A stretch of DNA of 64,000 bases, from positions 620,001-684,000 of the forward strand of contig JBCBSM010000001.1 in assembly GCA_039819165.1 (NCBI GenBank), in the 5' to 3' direction. Source of the stretch: Planctomycetota bacterium (lineage in GTDB: Bacteria; Planctomycetota; Phycisphaerae; Phycisphaerales; UBA1924). Made by a program: the position numbers and the translations under genes. The notes under the pieces were generated by a model that was given only the letters and a program-made list of their open reading frames with translations, was not told the DNA's origin and did no database searches. Positions 25,889 to 33,838 of the stretch are shown here, in pieces; within the stretch, counting starts at the first letter, position 1, and every line of letters begins with the position of its first letter.

Positions 25889-27859
25889 ATGTCCTTCGAA
25901 GCCGCCGTCCACGCCCAGGCCATCGATCTCTGCCGCATGTCGCTCGACATGACCGATGCCGCCGGAAGCGGACACCCCACCACGGCCATGAGCCTCTCGC
26001 ACCTCGTCACGGTGCTGATGTTCCACACCATGCGGTGGAGCCCCGAGTACCCCGACTACCCGACCAGCGATCGCCTCGTGCTGAGCTCGGGCCACGGCGT
26101 GCCGGTGGTCTACGCCGCGGCCTGCAAGCTGGGGGTGATGGTCGGCAAGGATCCCGACAACCGTCGGCCGCTGACCCTCGACGACGCGATGAATCTGCGG
26201 TCCCAGGACAGCGAGCTCGACGGCCACCCCAACCCGATGGAGGGCTTCCCGTTCTTCGACGCGGCCACGGGCTCGCTGGGCCAGGGGCTGAGCGTCGCCT
26301 GCGGCGTCGCCGAGGCCGACATCCTGGATGAGCGCGACCGCCTGGTGTACTGCATCCTGGGTGACGGCGAGGCCCGCGAGGGCCAGGTCTGGGAGGCGAT
26401 CGACTACATCGCCGAGCGCGGCCTCCGCGGCGTGCTGCCGATCTTCAACTGCAACGGCTTCGGCCAGGCCGGCCGGGTGAGCAACCAGCAGTCGCCCGAG
26501 ACGCTGCACAGCAAGCTGGAGAGCGCGGGCCTGCGGGTGTCGCGGATCAACGGACACGATCCGTCGGCCATCCTCGCGGCCTTCGAGGACTTCCGCCAGA
26601 ACGCCGGTGCCGACGACGCGAAGCCCTTCGCGATCGTGGCCGAGACGGTCAAGGGCTGGGGCGCCCCCTCGGTGCAGGGCGGCGGCTGGCACGGCAAGCC
26701 GCCGTCGGGCCCGGCGCTCGAGCGGGCCAAGAGCGAGCTGGACGAGCGGCGCGGCGAGCTGACGAGCGCGCTCTCGAGCGCCGATAGCTTCGCCATCCAG
26801 CCGCCCAGCGAGCCCAAGCAGCCCGCGGCCGGCGCGGGCGAGATGCCGAGCATGGGCGAGGCCATGAAGCAGTTCGACATGGAGAGCCTGCTGCACACCG
26901 GCAGCCTGGCGACCCGCAAGGCCTACGGGCTGGCGCTGCGGGCGATGGGCCGCCCGCTGCCCGAGGTCGTGGTGCTCGACGCCGACGTGAGCAACTCGAC
27001 CTTCGCCGAGACCTTCGCCAAGGACGCCGAGCTGGCCCCCCGCTTCTTCGAGTGCAAGATCGCCGAGCAGCACATGATCTCGATGGGCGTGGGCCTGAGC
27101 GCCGCGGGCAAGACGGCCTTCTCGTCGTCGTTCGCCAAGTTCGTTACCCGCGCGTACGACCAGATCGAGATGGCCATCAACAGCGGGGCCAACCTCAAGA
27201 TCGTCGGCAGCCACAGCGGCGTCACGCTCGCCGCCGACGGCCCCAGCCAGATGGGCCTGCCCGACATCAGCTGGTTCCGCAGCTTCACCACCATGCGGGA
27301 CCACCGCGGCAACCCGGGGTGTTACGTGCTGCAGCCCAGCGACGCCTACAGCGCCTACGCGCTGACGCAGGTCATGGCCGAGTACGAGGGCGTGTGCTAC
27401 ATGCGGACGCACCGGCCCGACGTCGAGTTCCTCTACTCGAGCGAGGACGTCTTCAACCTCGGCGGCTTCGAGGTGCTCAACGAGGGCCGCGACGTGCTGA
27501 TCTGCGCGTCGGGCTACATGGTGCACGAGGCCAACAAGGCCATCGAGCTGCTCGACAAGGCCGCGATCCAGGCCACACTGGTCGACATGTACAGCCTGCC
27601 CTTCGACACCGACAAGCTGCTGGACCTCATCTCGGCCAACGGCGGATTCGTGATCTCGCTGGAGGACAACTACGGCGGAGCGCTGGGCGGCGCCATCGCC
27701 GACGCCATCGCCGAGAGCGGCGACGGCTTCACCCTCAAGCAGATGCACGTGCGGCACATCCCCAAGAGCGCCCGCACCCCCGAGGAGCTGCTGGCGGCCT
27801 GCGGCCTGACGGCGGACGACCTCGTAGAGAGCGTGAAGGACGTGCTGCAGCTGGTGTAG
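25889..27859 (+). CDS. tkt: Transketolase
   Basis: TPP-dependent transfer of two-carbon ketol units in the pentose-phosphate pathway. The 656 residues match the standard full-length enzyme. Landmarks: S-G-H-P-T-T-A-M-S near residue 27, G-H-G-V-P-V-V-Y, G-S-L-G-Q-G-L-S-V-A, the TPP motif L-G-D-G-E-A-R-E-G-Q-V-W-E-A with N-C-N, and in the second half A-E-Q-H-M-I-S-M-G and D-G-P-S-Q-M-G-L-P-D. In place of the H-D-S-I-G-x-G-E-D-G-P-T-H-Q of E. coli type it has S-H-S-G-V-T-L-A-A-D-G-P-S-Q, as in archaeal/animal-type transketolases. GAAAGGAAG precedes ATG at 25889. Confidence 0.93.
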   Translation: MSFEAAVHAQAIDLCRMSLDMTDAAGSGHPTTAMSLSHLVTVLMFHTMRWSPEYPDYPTSDRLVLSSGHGVPVVYAAACKLGVMVGKDPDNRRPLTLDDAMNLRSQDSELDGHPNPMEGFPFFDAATGSLGQGLSVACGVAEADILDERDRLVYCILGDGEAREGQVWEAIDYIAERGLRGVLPIFNCNGFGQAGRVSNQQSPETLHSKLESAGLRVSRINGHDPSAILAAFEDFRQNAGADDAKPFAIVAETVKGWGAPSVQGGGWHGKPPSGPALERAKSELDERRGELTSALSSADSFAIQPPSEPKQPAAGAGEMPSMGEAMKQFDMESLLHTGSLATRKAYGLALRAMGRPLPEVVVLDADVSNSTFAETFAKDAELAPRFFECKIAEQHMISMGVGLSAAGKTAFSSSFAKFVTRAYDQIEMAINSGANLKIVGSHSGVTLAADGPSQMGLPDISWFRSFTTMRDHRGNPGCYVLQPSDAYSAYALTQVMAEYEGVCYMRTHRPDVEFLYSSEDVFNLGGFEVLNEGRDVLICASGYMVHEANKAIELLDKAAIQATLVDMYSLPFDTDKLLDLISANGGFVISLEDNYGGALGGAIADAIAESGDGFTLKQMHVRHIPKSARTPEELLAACGLTADDLVESVKDVLQLV

Positions 27860-27905
27860 GGGCGGCGGCGGATGCGGGAGAGACCTCCGGCCTCGGGCGA
27901 CCGCG

Positions 27906-28746
27906 ATGCACCGCTTGCTACCCCTCTCCGAGATCCTGCGGCGGACGCTGGGGGTATGCGCCGATCTGCACGACGACCTCGAACGGAAGCCGCTCGAGGT
28001 CGACGCGATCGGCTCGACGGCGCAGTGCGAGCCACGACGCCGGGTGGCGCCCGACGGCGTGCAGAGTACCACCTTTGGATCGACGGTCGCCATGAACGAC
28101 CGGCACCTGCTCGTCGGCGACCCGATGGTGGTGCGGTGCGCCGCACCGGGTTCCTGCTACGCCGGCGCCATGCACGCCTATCGCCTGGTGGATGGCGCCT
28201 GGACGCTCGGGCAGATCGTCGTGCCGCCGGACGCAACCTACGGAGATCGCTTCGGCTACCGCATCGACCTCGACGGCGATCGGATGATCGTCGGCTCGGT
28301 CTTCGCGCAGCTCGCGGGCTTCAGCGCGGGCGCGGCCTACGTGTACGAGTTCGACGGCACGCAGTGGATCGAAACCGGCCGCATCGCGCCTCCCGAGCCC
28401 ATTGCCTGGTCGGACTTCGGCTCGAGGGTGGGCATCGACGGCGACCTGGCGGCGGTTGGCGAGGGGGCGGCCTATCTCTTCCGCCGGCAACCGGACGGCG
28501 ACTGGCGGCAGGCGGCCCGGCTCGTGCCGCCGACAACGAGCTACCTCTTCGGCTTGTCGGTCGCGACCTGGGGTGGGCGCGCTGCCAACGCCGCCCCCGC
28601 GAGCCCGACGGCGACAACGGCGGCGCGGTGCACGTGTTCGATCTTGCTTGCCTGCTGTGTGCGCCCGACCTCGATGCCGACGGCCAGCTCACCCTCTTCG
28701 ATGGCTCGCCTTCCAGGCCGCCTTCGATGCGGGCTGCGATGGCTAG
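27906..28746 (+). pseudogene. Broken FG-GAP/beta-propeller protein with dockerin-like C-terminus
   Basis: The first ~215 codons read F-G-S-x-V-A-M, L-L-V-G-D-P, F-G-Y-R-I-D-L-D-G-D-R-M-I-V-G-S and Y-V-Y-E-F-D-G, i.e. FG-GAP-type propeller blades of a secreted protein. Around 28575-28600 the similarity moves by -1 frame (D-G-D-N-G-G-A-V-H-V-F-D-L then D-L-D-A-D-G-Q-L-T-L-F-D), and around 28710 it moves by -1 again to L-A-F-Q-A-A-F-D-A-G-C-D-G and a stop at 28744-28746. Two single-base losses have therefore broken a protein whose tail is the same dockerin-like module as at 16.4-17.4 kb. No signal peptide is visible at the 5' end, so that end may be lost too. Sequencing error is the alternative. 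Confidence 0.72.
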
Positions 28747-28759
28747 CTGGCGCCGCGGC

Positions 28760-30100
28760 CTAGTACACCCGCTCCACGCGGGCCCCGGGATAGAAGTTCG
28801 CCAGGATCCGCTCGGCGTGCCACCGCCGCATTGCGAGTGCGTGCGCCGAGAACTGGCACATGCCCACACCATGGCCGAAGCCGCGGCCGCGGAAGACGAA
28901 ATGGCCGCCCGACGCCACCGCTTCTAGGTCTCCGCTCCGCACGAGCTGGTCGCCGGTTGCCGCGGGCAGGCCCTCCGCCGCCGCGTTGAGCGCTCCGCGG
29001 AGTTGCTCGGCCTCGAGAACATAAGATACGCCGTTGCGCTCATGCACCGAATAGTGCGTCGGCCGCCCGACGCGGTTGGTGGAATGCACGCCGATGAACA
29101 CGACGTCGCGGGCGAGCCGCAGGTCGTGTCCGTTGGTTGCGCCCCAGGCCCGCAGGCGTCGGGTGACGTCCTCGGTCGAGCGCCGCACCGTCCAGCGGTG
29201 GTACGGCGACGCCTCACTTGCGTGCACGATGCGTCGCGCCTGCAGCGGAGCCGCCAGGTTGTAGCCGAAACCCGGGCCGTCGGGCCAGGTGTCGGCGGCG
29301 CTCGCGGACCGCCCCCCCGCAGTGGAGGAGTAGTACGCCTTGAGCGGCCGTCCGCGCCACGACAGGATCCGTCCGCGCGTGGCGATCGTCGCGTCGATCG
29401 CGCGCCTTAGCGTGGTTCGGCCGCCGAACGCCTGATCGGCGGTCGAGGCCATGACGTCGTAGCCGCGGCGTGCACGCAACGCTTCGCCCATCTCGTGCAC
29501 GGCGTACGAACGGGCGGCGACGGCCTGCGCCTCGAAGGCGGCCGGGTGCCAGCTCGGATACAGCTCTCGCGCGATGACCGAAGCCACGTACTGCTCCAGA
29601 TCGACGACGTTGATCGCCGTGAGCCCGTCGCCGCCCGCCTGAACTTGGACCTCGCCGGCGTAGGCGGCGCCGTCGAGTTCGACCGCGGGCGCCTCGGCGA
29701 ACCACTCGGGCGTGTACCGGGGAGGCGGCGGCACGGCGCGGGGTTCGGCCGAGGCCAGCGTGACCGAGCCGGCCACCCGTAGCCGTTCGCCCGCGGCGTC
29801 GAGCACGACGGTCGCTCCGTCGGCGATCATCCGAATGGGGGTGCGGAGGACGCTGGTGCGCCCCGTGTTCCGGATCAGCACGAGCCGCGGGCCGGTCACC
29901 AGGATCTCGTCCGCCGCGTGCGCGATGCGGACCCGGATGGTGCCACCGTGGGCCGGCAGGCCGGCCACTCCGTCGAAGGCCGGCGGCGGCCCCGCCGATT
30001 GGCATGCCGACGAGCCAATAGCAACGCAGCACGCCAGCAGGCACGCCGCCCGCAGGCACCAGTGCGCGATGCTCCGTCGGCGAGCCATCCGTGCCCTCAT
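28760..30100 (-). CDS. SpoIID/LytB-domain lipoprotein
   Basis: 446 residues. A hydrophobic N-terminus ends in S-S-A-C, a lipobox, so the protein is probably a lipoprotein. Residues ~170-440 form the SpoIID domain, known for peptidoglycan glycan-strand (lytic transglycosylase-type) activity: V-V-D-L-E-Q-Y-V-A-S-V-I-A-R-E, A-F-E-A-Q-A-V-A-A-R-S-Y-A, Y-Y-S-S-T-A-G-G-R-S-A-S, and the end motif G-R-G-F-G-H-G-V-G-M-C-Q-F-S-A. The conserved Glu of A-R-E-L-Y-P-S-W matches the proposed catalytic acid. ATG at 30100 is used; 30088 also keeps the signal. Its stop is 13 bases from the stop of the broken propeller gene on the opposite strand. Non-sporulating bacteria use such proteins in cell-wall remodelling. 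Confidence 0.87.
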   Translation of the reverse strand: MRARMARRRSIAHWCLRAACLLACCVAIGSSACQSAGPPPAFDGVAGLPAHGGTIRVRIAHAADEILVTGPRLVLIRNTGRTSVLRTPIRMIADGATVVLDAAGERLRVAGSVTLASAEPRAVPPPPRYTPEWFAEAPAVELDGAAYAGEVQVQAGGDGLTAINVVDLEQYVASVIARELYPSWHPAAFEAQAVAARSYAVHEMGEALRARRGYDVMASTADQAFGGRTTLRRAIDATIATRGRILSWRGRPLKAYYSSTAGGRSASAADTWPDGPGFGYNLAAPLQARRIVHASEASPYHRWTVRRSTEDVTRRLRAWGATNGHDLRLARDVVFIGVHSTNRVGRPTHYSVHERNGVSYVLEAEQLRGALNAAAEGLPAATGDQLVRSGDLEAVASGGHFVFRGRGFGHGVGMCQFSAHALAMRRWHAERILANFYPGARVERVY

Positions 30101-30209
30101 CGACGCGAAACAGGAGTTCGGGGTGAATCGAGGCAAGCGTAGCGTGCCGCGAGGGCGGTTTTCTGTCTGGTGCTTGTCCGGATGCCACGATCCGGATATA
30201 CGATTCGGC

Positions 30210-31373
30210 ATGCCCGAGGCGACGGCGACACCGACCTCGTCCCACCGGAGCATGCTCGCGCTGACGCTGGTCGCGGGCCTCGGGCCGGCGCGCATCCGTC
30301 GGCTGGTGGCCGTGCTCGGCTCCGCCGAACGCGCCGCCCACGCGAGCGCAGCCGATCTCTCGAGCATCCCATCGATCGGGGAGGCCACGGCCCGGAAGCT
30401 GGCCGCCGGCCTTGCGCAATCCCGCCAAGAGACCGACGCCGAGCTCGAGTTGGTCGAGCGCGCGGGCGTCAAGCTCGTCGCATACACCGACGGGACCTAC
30501 CCCGCCGCCCTTCGCCACGATGAGTACGCCCCCGCGTTGCTGTACGTCCGCGGCACGCTCGACGGCCTCGCCGATCGCGGGCTGGGCATCGTCGGCTCGC
30601 GGAAGTGCTCGGCCTACGGCCTCGATCAGGCGGCGCGGTTCGCCGGCACGCTCGCGGGCCAGGGCTGGTGGATCGTGTCGGGTGGAGCCCGGGGCATCGA
30701 TACCGCGGCCCACCGCGCCGCCCTGCGGGTCAACGGCCAGACCGTCGCCGTGCTGGGCTGCGGGCTGGGCCGCTGCTACCCCGAAGAGAACGCCCCGCTC
30801 TTCGACGAGATCGCCGAGGACGGCGGCGCCGTCGTTTCCGAGTTGCCAATGCGGCGAGGACCCGAGCCCCGCAACTTCCCGGCTCGCAACCGGATCATCG
30901 CCGGGCTGTCGCGGGGCGTGCTCGTGGTCGAGGCCGCCCGCGGCTCGGGGGCGCTGATCACCGCCCGCCAGGCCGGCGAACAGGGGCGGGACGTGATGGC
31001 GGTGCCGGGCCGCGCGGATCTGGAGTCCAGCCGGGGCTGCCACGACCTCATCCGCGATGGCGCCACGCTCGTGTCGGCCCCCGAGGAGGCCGCCGAGATG
31101 CTCGAATCCGGGGCGGCCGGCGTGCTCTACCAGCCCCCGCCGCCCGCGACCGCCAGCCGCGATGGGCTCAACGCGGATGGTGCAACCGACTACGAGCGGA
31201 TTCCGAACAGCGTAGAGGACCGGGTACTCGCCGCGCTGGATGAGCCCCTGACGATGGACCAGGTGTGCGTTCGGCTCGGGCTGCCGCCGGAGCAGGTCCG
31301 CGCCAGCGTGACGCTGCTGGAGGTGCGGCGCCGGATCCGCAGGCAGGATGGCCGGCTTCTGCGGAGCCGCTAG
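30210..31373 (+). CDS. dprA: DNA-processing protein DprA
   Basis: 387-residue DprA/Smf protein that loads RecA on incoming single-stranded DNA during natural transformation. N-terminal ~75 residues are a helix-hairpin-helix/SAM-like region (L-G-P-A-R-I-R-R-L, I-P-S-I-G-E-A-T-A-R-K-L). The Rossmann core has G-I-V-G-S-R-K-C-S-A-Y-G, S-G-G-A-R-G-I-D-T-A-A-H-R-A-A-L, F-P-A-R-N-R-I-I-A-G-L-S-R-G and G-S-G-A-L-I-T-A-R-Q-A-x-E-Q-G-R-D-V. The last ~60 residues fit the winged-helix tail. Start ATG 30210; the neighbouring SpoIID gene is divergent. Confidence 0.94.
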   Translation: MPEATATPTSSHRSMLALTLVAGLGPARIRRLVAVLGSAERAAHASAADLSSIPSIGEATARKLAAGLAQSRQETDAELELVERAGVKLVAYTDGTYPAALRHDEYAPALLYVRGTLDGLADRGLGIVGSRKCSAYGLDQAARFAGTLAGQGWWIVSGGARGIDTAAHRAALRVNGQTVAVLGCGLGRCYPEENAPLFDEIAEDGGAVVSELPMRRGPEPRNFPARNRIIAGLSRGVLVVEAARGSGALITARQAGEQGRDVMAVPGRADLESSRGCHDLIRDGATLVSAPEEAAEMLESGAAGVLYQPPPPATASRDGLNADGATDYERIPNSVEDRVLAALDEPLTMDQVCVRLGLPPEQVRASVTLLEVRRRIRRQDGRLLRSR

Positions 31374-31411
31374 CGAATTCCAAGCCGTCCATGGGCGGAT
31401 CTTGATCGGGC

Positions 31412-31440
31412 TTGATATCAGGTGTATTTATTGCTATCTT
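31412..31440 (+). promoter_or_regulatory. Sigma-70-like promoter upstream of lexA
   Basis: TTGATA (31412-31417) and TATCTT (31435-31440) with a 17-base spacer lie in a conspicuously AT-rich patch of an otherwise GC-rich region. Transcription would start near 31447 and run into lexA about 430 bases later. The candidate LexA box at 31473-31487 follows directly. Confidence 0.65.
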
Positions 31441-31472
31441 TTCCTGAACAAACATCCGAAAATATGTCGAAC

Positions 31473-31487
31473 GAACCGCCGACGAAC
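31473..31487 (+). promoter_or_regulatory. Candidate LexA box (GAAC-N7-GAAC)
   Basis: The sequence has GAAC, seven bases, GAAC (31473-31476 and 31484-31487), with a third GAAC directly before it at 31469-31472. Read on the other strand this is GTTC-N7-GTTC, the LexA box known from alphaproteobacteria. It lies about 25 bases downstream of the predicted lexA transcription start, where bound repressor would block transcription. The LexA recognition sequence of this lineage is not known to me, so the assignment is inference. Confidence 0.5.
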
Positions 31488-31873
31488 CGACGACCCATGC
31501 ATGAGCGGATCTCACAGACTTCGCAGCCCAATCCCCGAAATCGGGGAGATTCCGCTGCTCGTGCTGGGCCCGGGCGGGGACTTCGCAAGGCCGGTCTGGG
31601 ACCGCGATCTGCGGTGTACCGGCGAGCACCCAGCGCACCCGGTGCGGAGCACGAACAAGGATCTATCGCCGGCCGGCGCACGCACGCGCCCGGCGGGCAT
31701 CGAGGCGGTGATCGCCGGAGGCGTGGTCGAGCGGCCGCATCGCGTCCGGGGCCATGGCCCGGATCGAACTTCCCGGAGGGACGCGGGGCCGGATGCCCCG
31801 CGGGGACACGAGGCGGATCGGCCGCAGCCGGAGCTGCTGCACGCCGCGCCGCCGCACATCGAGGTATGCACCC
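31488..31873 (+). other. Long 5' leader of lexA without a convincing gene
   Basis: About 390 bases between the candidate LexA box and the lexA start. Open frames exist in all three plus-strand phases; one from ATG 31464 even ends in an ATGA overlap with lexA. However, its composition (Arg/Gly/Ala/Pro-rich, no recognisable motif) looks like GC-driven noise. I see no riboswitch or clear terminator. Confidence 0.4.
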
Positions 31874-32491
31874 ATGAACCTGACTCCAAAGCAGCTGCGC
31901 ATCCTCAGGCTCATCCGCGATTGGCGGATTCGCCGGGGCTATTCGCCGACGATGCAGGAGCTCGCCGACGAGATCGGCGTCAGCAAGGTAACCGTGTTCG
32001 AGCACGTCGAGGCACTCATCAAGAAGGGCGCCCTCGTGCGCGAGCCCAACAAGGCACGCTCTTTGTCGATCGCGGAGGGGATCTCGGTTCCCGATGAGGC
32101 GCGACCGTTCCGCTACCCGCTGGTCGGCAAGATCGCAGCGGGCTACCCGATCGAGAAGGTGGCCGATTCGGACGAGATCGACCTGCAGCAGCTGGTGGGC
32201 AACAGCGGCGACGGCAGCCGCTCGATGTTCGCCCTCAAGGTCGACGGCGACAGCATGCGGGACGAGGGCATCCTCGATGGCGACTACGTGCTGATCGAGC
32301 GATCCCCCACGGCCCACAACGGCGAGCGGGTGGTCGCGCTGCTGCCGGATGGCGCCACCACGCTCAAGACCTTCTACAAGGAGGACGACCACATCCGCCT
32401 GCAGCCCGCCAACCCGGACTTCGAGCCCATCCGCGTGAAGCACTGCGAGGTGCAGGGCATCGTGCGGGGCGTCGTGCGGCGGTACGCGTAG
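31874..32491 (+). CDS. lexA: SOS-response repressor LexA
   Basis: Autocleaving repressor of the SOS regulon, 205 residues. N-terminal winged helix (L-T-P-K-Q-L-R-I-L-R-L-I, Y-S-P-T-M-Q-E-L-A-D-E-I-G-V-S-K-V-T-V-F-E-H) is followed by the S24 peptidase domain with cleavage site Ala89-Gly90 (A-A-G-Y-P), nucleophile Ser127 in G-D-S-M-R-D-E-G-I and general base Lys165 in T-T-L-K-T-F-Y. All three catalytic positions are present, so RecA-stimulated self-cleavage is expected. The recognition helix reads V-S-K-V-T-V-F-E-H. The promoter and candidate operator lie about 400 bases upstream, suggesting autoregulation. Confidence 0.96.
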   Translation: MNLTPKQLRILRLIRDWRIRRGYSPTMQELADEIGVSKVTVFEHVEALIKKGALVREPNKARSLSIAEGISVPDEARPFRYPLVGKIAAGYPIEKVADSDEIDLQQLVGNSGDGSRSMFALKVDGDSMRDEGILDGDYVLIERSPTAHNGERVVALLPDGATTLKTFYKEDDHIRLQPANPDFEPIRVKHCEVQGIVRGVVRRYA

Positions 32492-32531
32492 CCACGTGCG
32501 GGCTTCGGCGGCCGGGTAGATCTCTGGCTGT

Positions 32532-33323
32532 TCAGGGGGCAAGGCCGAGCGTGGGCCAGATCGCGCGGGCCAGCTCCAGATCCTCGGGCCGGGTGATCTT
32601 GATGTTCCGCGGATCGCCCTGCACGAGCAGCACGGGGCGGCCGAGCCGCTCGACGAGCTGGGCGTCGTCGGTGCTCCGTAGGTCCGTGGCCTTATAGGCC
32701 TTCTCGAGCACGCCTCGATGGAAGCCCTGGGGCGTCTGGGCTAAGTGGATGCCGGCGCGATCCTCGGTCCGGGCGACCTGCAGCTGATCGATCGCTCCCT
32801 CGGCGGGACGCGCACGCTTCAGCGTGTCGGCCACGCCCATGGCCGGGACGACGGCGGGCGCATCCGACAGCGCCTCGATGACGCGAACGAAGACCTCCGG
32901 CGGCGTGCAGGGCCGGGCAGCATCGTGGACTAGGACCCACTCGGCCTCGTCGGGCAGGCGGGCGAGGGCCCGAGCGACGGTCTCGTATCGCTCCGTAATT
33001 CCACCCGCGACGATGGTGCCCTTCCGGGCCGCGATGGCCCCGCCGAACTCCTCCTCGAACCTCGTCAGAGCCGCCGGTTCGGCTGGCCCCGCGACCAGCA
33101 CGCGATCGACGCCCGGCGCGGCCGCGGCGGTCTCTATCGAGCGGAGCAGCACGGGCTCGCCGCACAGGTCTGCCGACAGCTTGTTGCGATGCGCGCCGGC
33201 GGACGTCTGGAAGCGTCGCCCCGAGCCGGCGGCGCACACGATGACGGTCGTCGAGGGCACGCGGGACCATACGTCGCGGGAATGCTCCGCGCACGCGCGG
33301 CGGTCCTGCGACGTATTATGCAT
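32532..33323 (-). CDS. ispD: 2-C-methyl-D-erythritol 4-phosphate cytidylyltransferase IspD
   Basis: Third step of the MEP isoprenoid pathway: CTP plus MEP gives CDP-methylerythritol. In 263 residues the nucleotide-binding start V-I-V-C-A-A-G-S-G-R-R-F (~28-39) is followed by N-K-L, A-G-G-I-T-E-R-Y-E-T-V, V-L-V-H-D-A-A-R-P-C, A-D-T-L-K-R, Q-T-P-Q-G-F-H and the end segment D-P-R-N-I-K-I-T-R-P-E-D-L. The family's usual length is ~230, so the N-terminus is ~25 residues longer; a start further downstream is possible. It is divergent from the tmRNA gene, whose 5' end is 50 bases away. Confidence 0.94.
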   Translation of the reverse strand: MHNTSQDRRACAEHSRDVWSRVPSTTVIVCAAGSGRRFQTSAGAHRNKLSADLCGEPVLLRSIETAAAAPGVDRVLVAGPAEPAALTRFEEEFGGAIAARKGTIVAGGITERYETVARALARLPDEAEWVLVHDAARPCTPPEVFVRVIEALSDAPAVVPAMGVADTLKRARPAEGAIDQLQVARTEDRAGIHLAQTPQGFHRGVLEKAYKATDLRSTDDAQLVERLGRPVLLVQGDPRNIKITRPEDLELARAIWPTLGLAP

Positions 33324-33347
33324 CGCCGGGTGCGTTGCCCGGTGGCT

Positions 33348-33371
33348 CCTCGCGGGCGGAAGCCTGCGAGG
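33348..33371 (+). other. Hairpin directly upstream of tmRNA
   Basis: CCTCGCGGGC and GCCTGCGAGG pair as a 10-bp stem with one G-U and a GGAA tetraloop, ending four bases before the mature 5' end of tmRNA. It could guide 5' processing of the precursor. This is read from sequence; the role is inference. Confidence 0.5.
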
Positions 33372-33374
33372 CAC

Positions 33375-33720
33375 GGGGCCGAAATGGTTTCGACCGGACG
33401 TGTAGGGCGTGGCGTGGCGCGTCGAGAGGCGTGCTCTTCTCGTAAAAGGCACGCAAAACCAACAACTGCCGAACCGCAGTACGCACTGGCTGCCTAGGTA
33501 GCCCGCTCCCGGCCTGACGCCCGATGGGGCCGGGAGCGACGACATCGGGCTGGTCGACGCGTGGTGCCTCCGGGCGCGTCGGCGAGGAGGTTCGCCGGTG
33601 GCTGGGCCGAAGACGAGGGCGTCGGCGCCCGCGGCGAGGCCGAGATCAAATCGCCGACTACACGCGTAGAGGCGCCACGTCCGCCGTCATGGCACGGGGG
33701 TTCGATTCCCCCCGGCTCCA
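33375..33720 (+). ncRNA. ssrA: Transfer-messenger RNA (tmRNA)
   Basis: Rescues stalled ribosomes by acting as tRNA-Ala and then as mRNA for a degradation tag. The 5' end GGGGCCGAAATGGTTTCGAC and 3' end GGTTCGATTC...CCGGCTCCA are diagnostic; GGGGCCG pairs with CGGCTCC as the acceptor stem with one G-U pair. CCA is not encoded after the discriminator A. The tag frame runs from resume codon GCA at 33453 to TAG at 33495-33497 and encodes AKPTTAEPQYALAA, ending in the expected ALAA. The body between is GC-rich and can form the pseudoknots. One-piece, not permuted. Confidence 0.96.
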
Positions 33721-33838
33721 TTCGCTGGCATGGGCAGCGGTCCGCATCGTGACTGCTGGCACAGACAAGCCACTTGTGCCGTCGTTAGACGTCCGAGGTC
33801 GACCCAGGCCGCGGAGTGACCATGGGCGATCGTGCGTG

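Noticed and set aside
25514-28093. 859-codon open frame opposite transketolase
   Set aside because: Antisense shadow: Leu/Gly/His/Arg-rich, no motif, while the plus strand encodes a complete transketolase.
31464-31877. Open frame overlapping lexA by ATGA, suggesting a coupled upstream gene
   Set aside because: The overlap looks attractive, but the product is an Arg/Gly/Pro/Ala-rich sequence with no motif and no ribosome site; kept only as leader.
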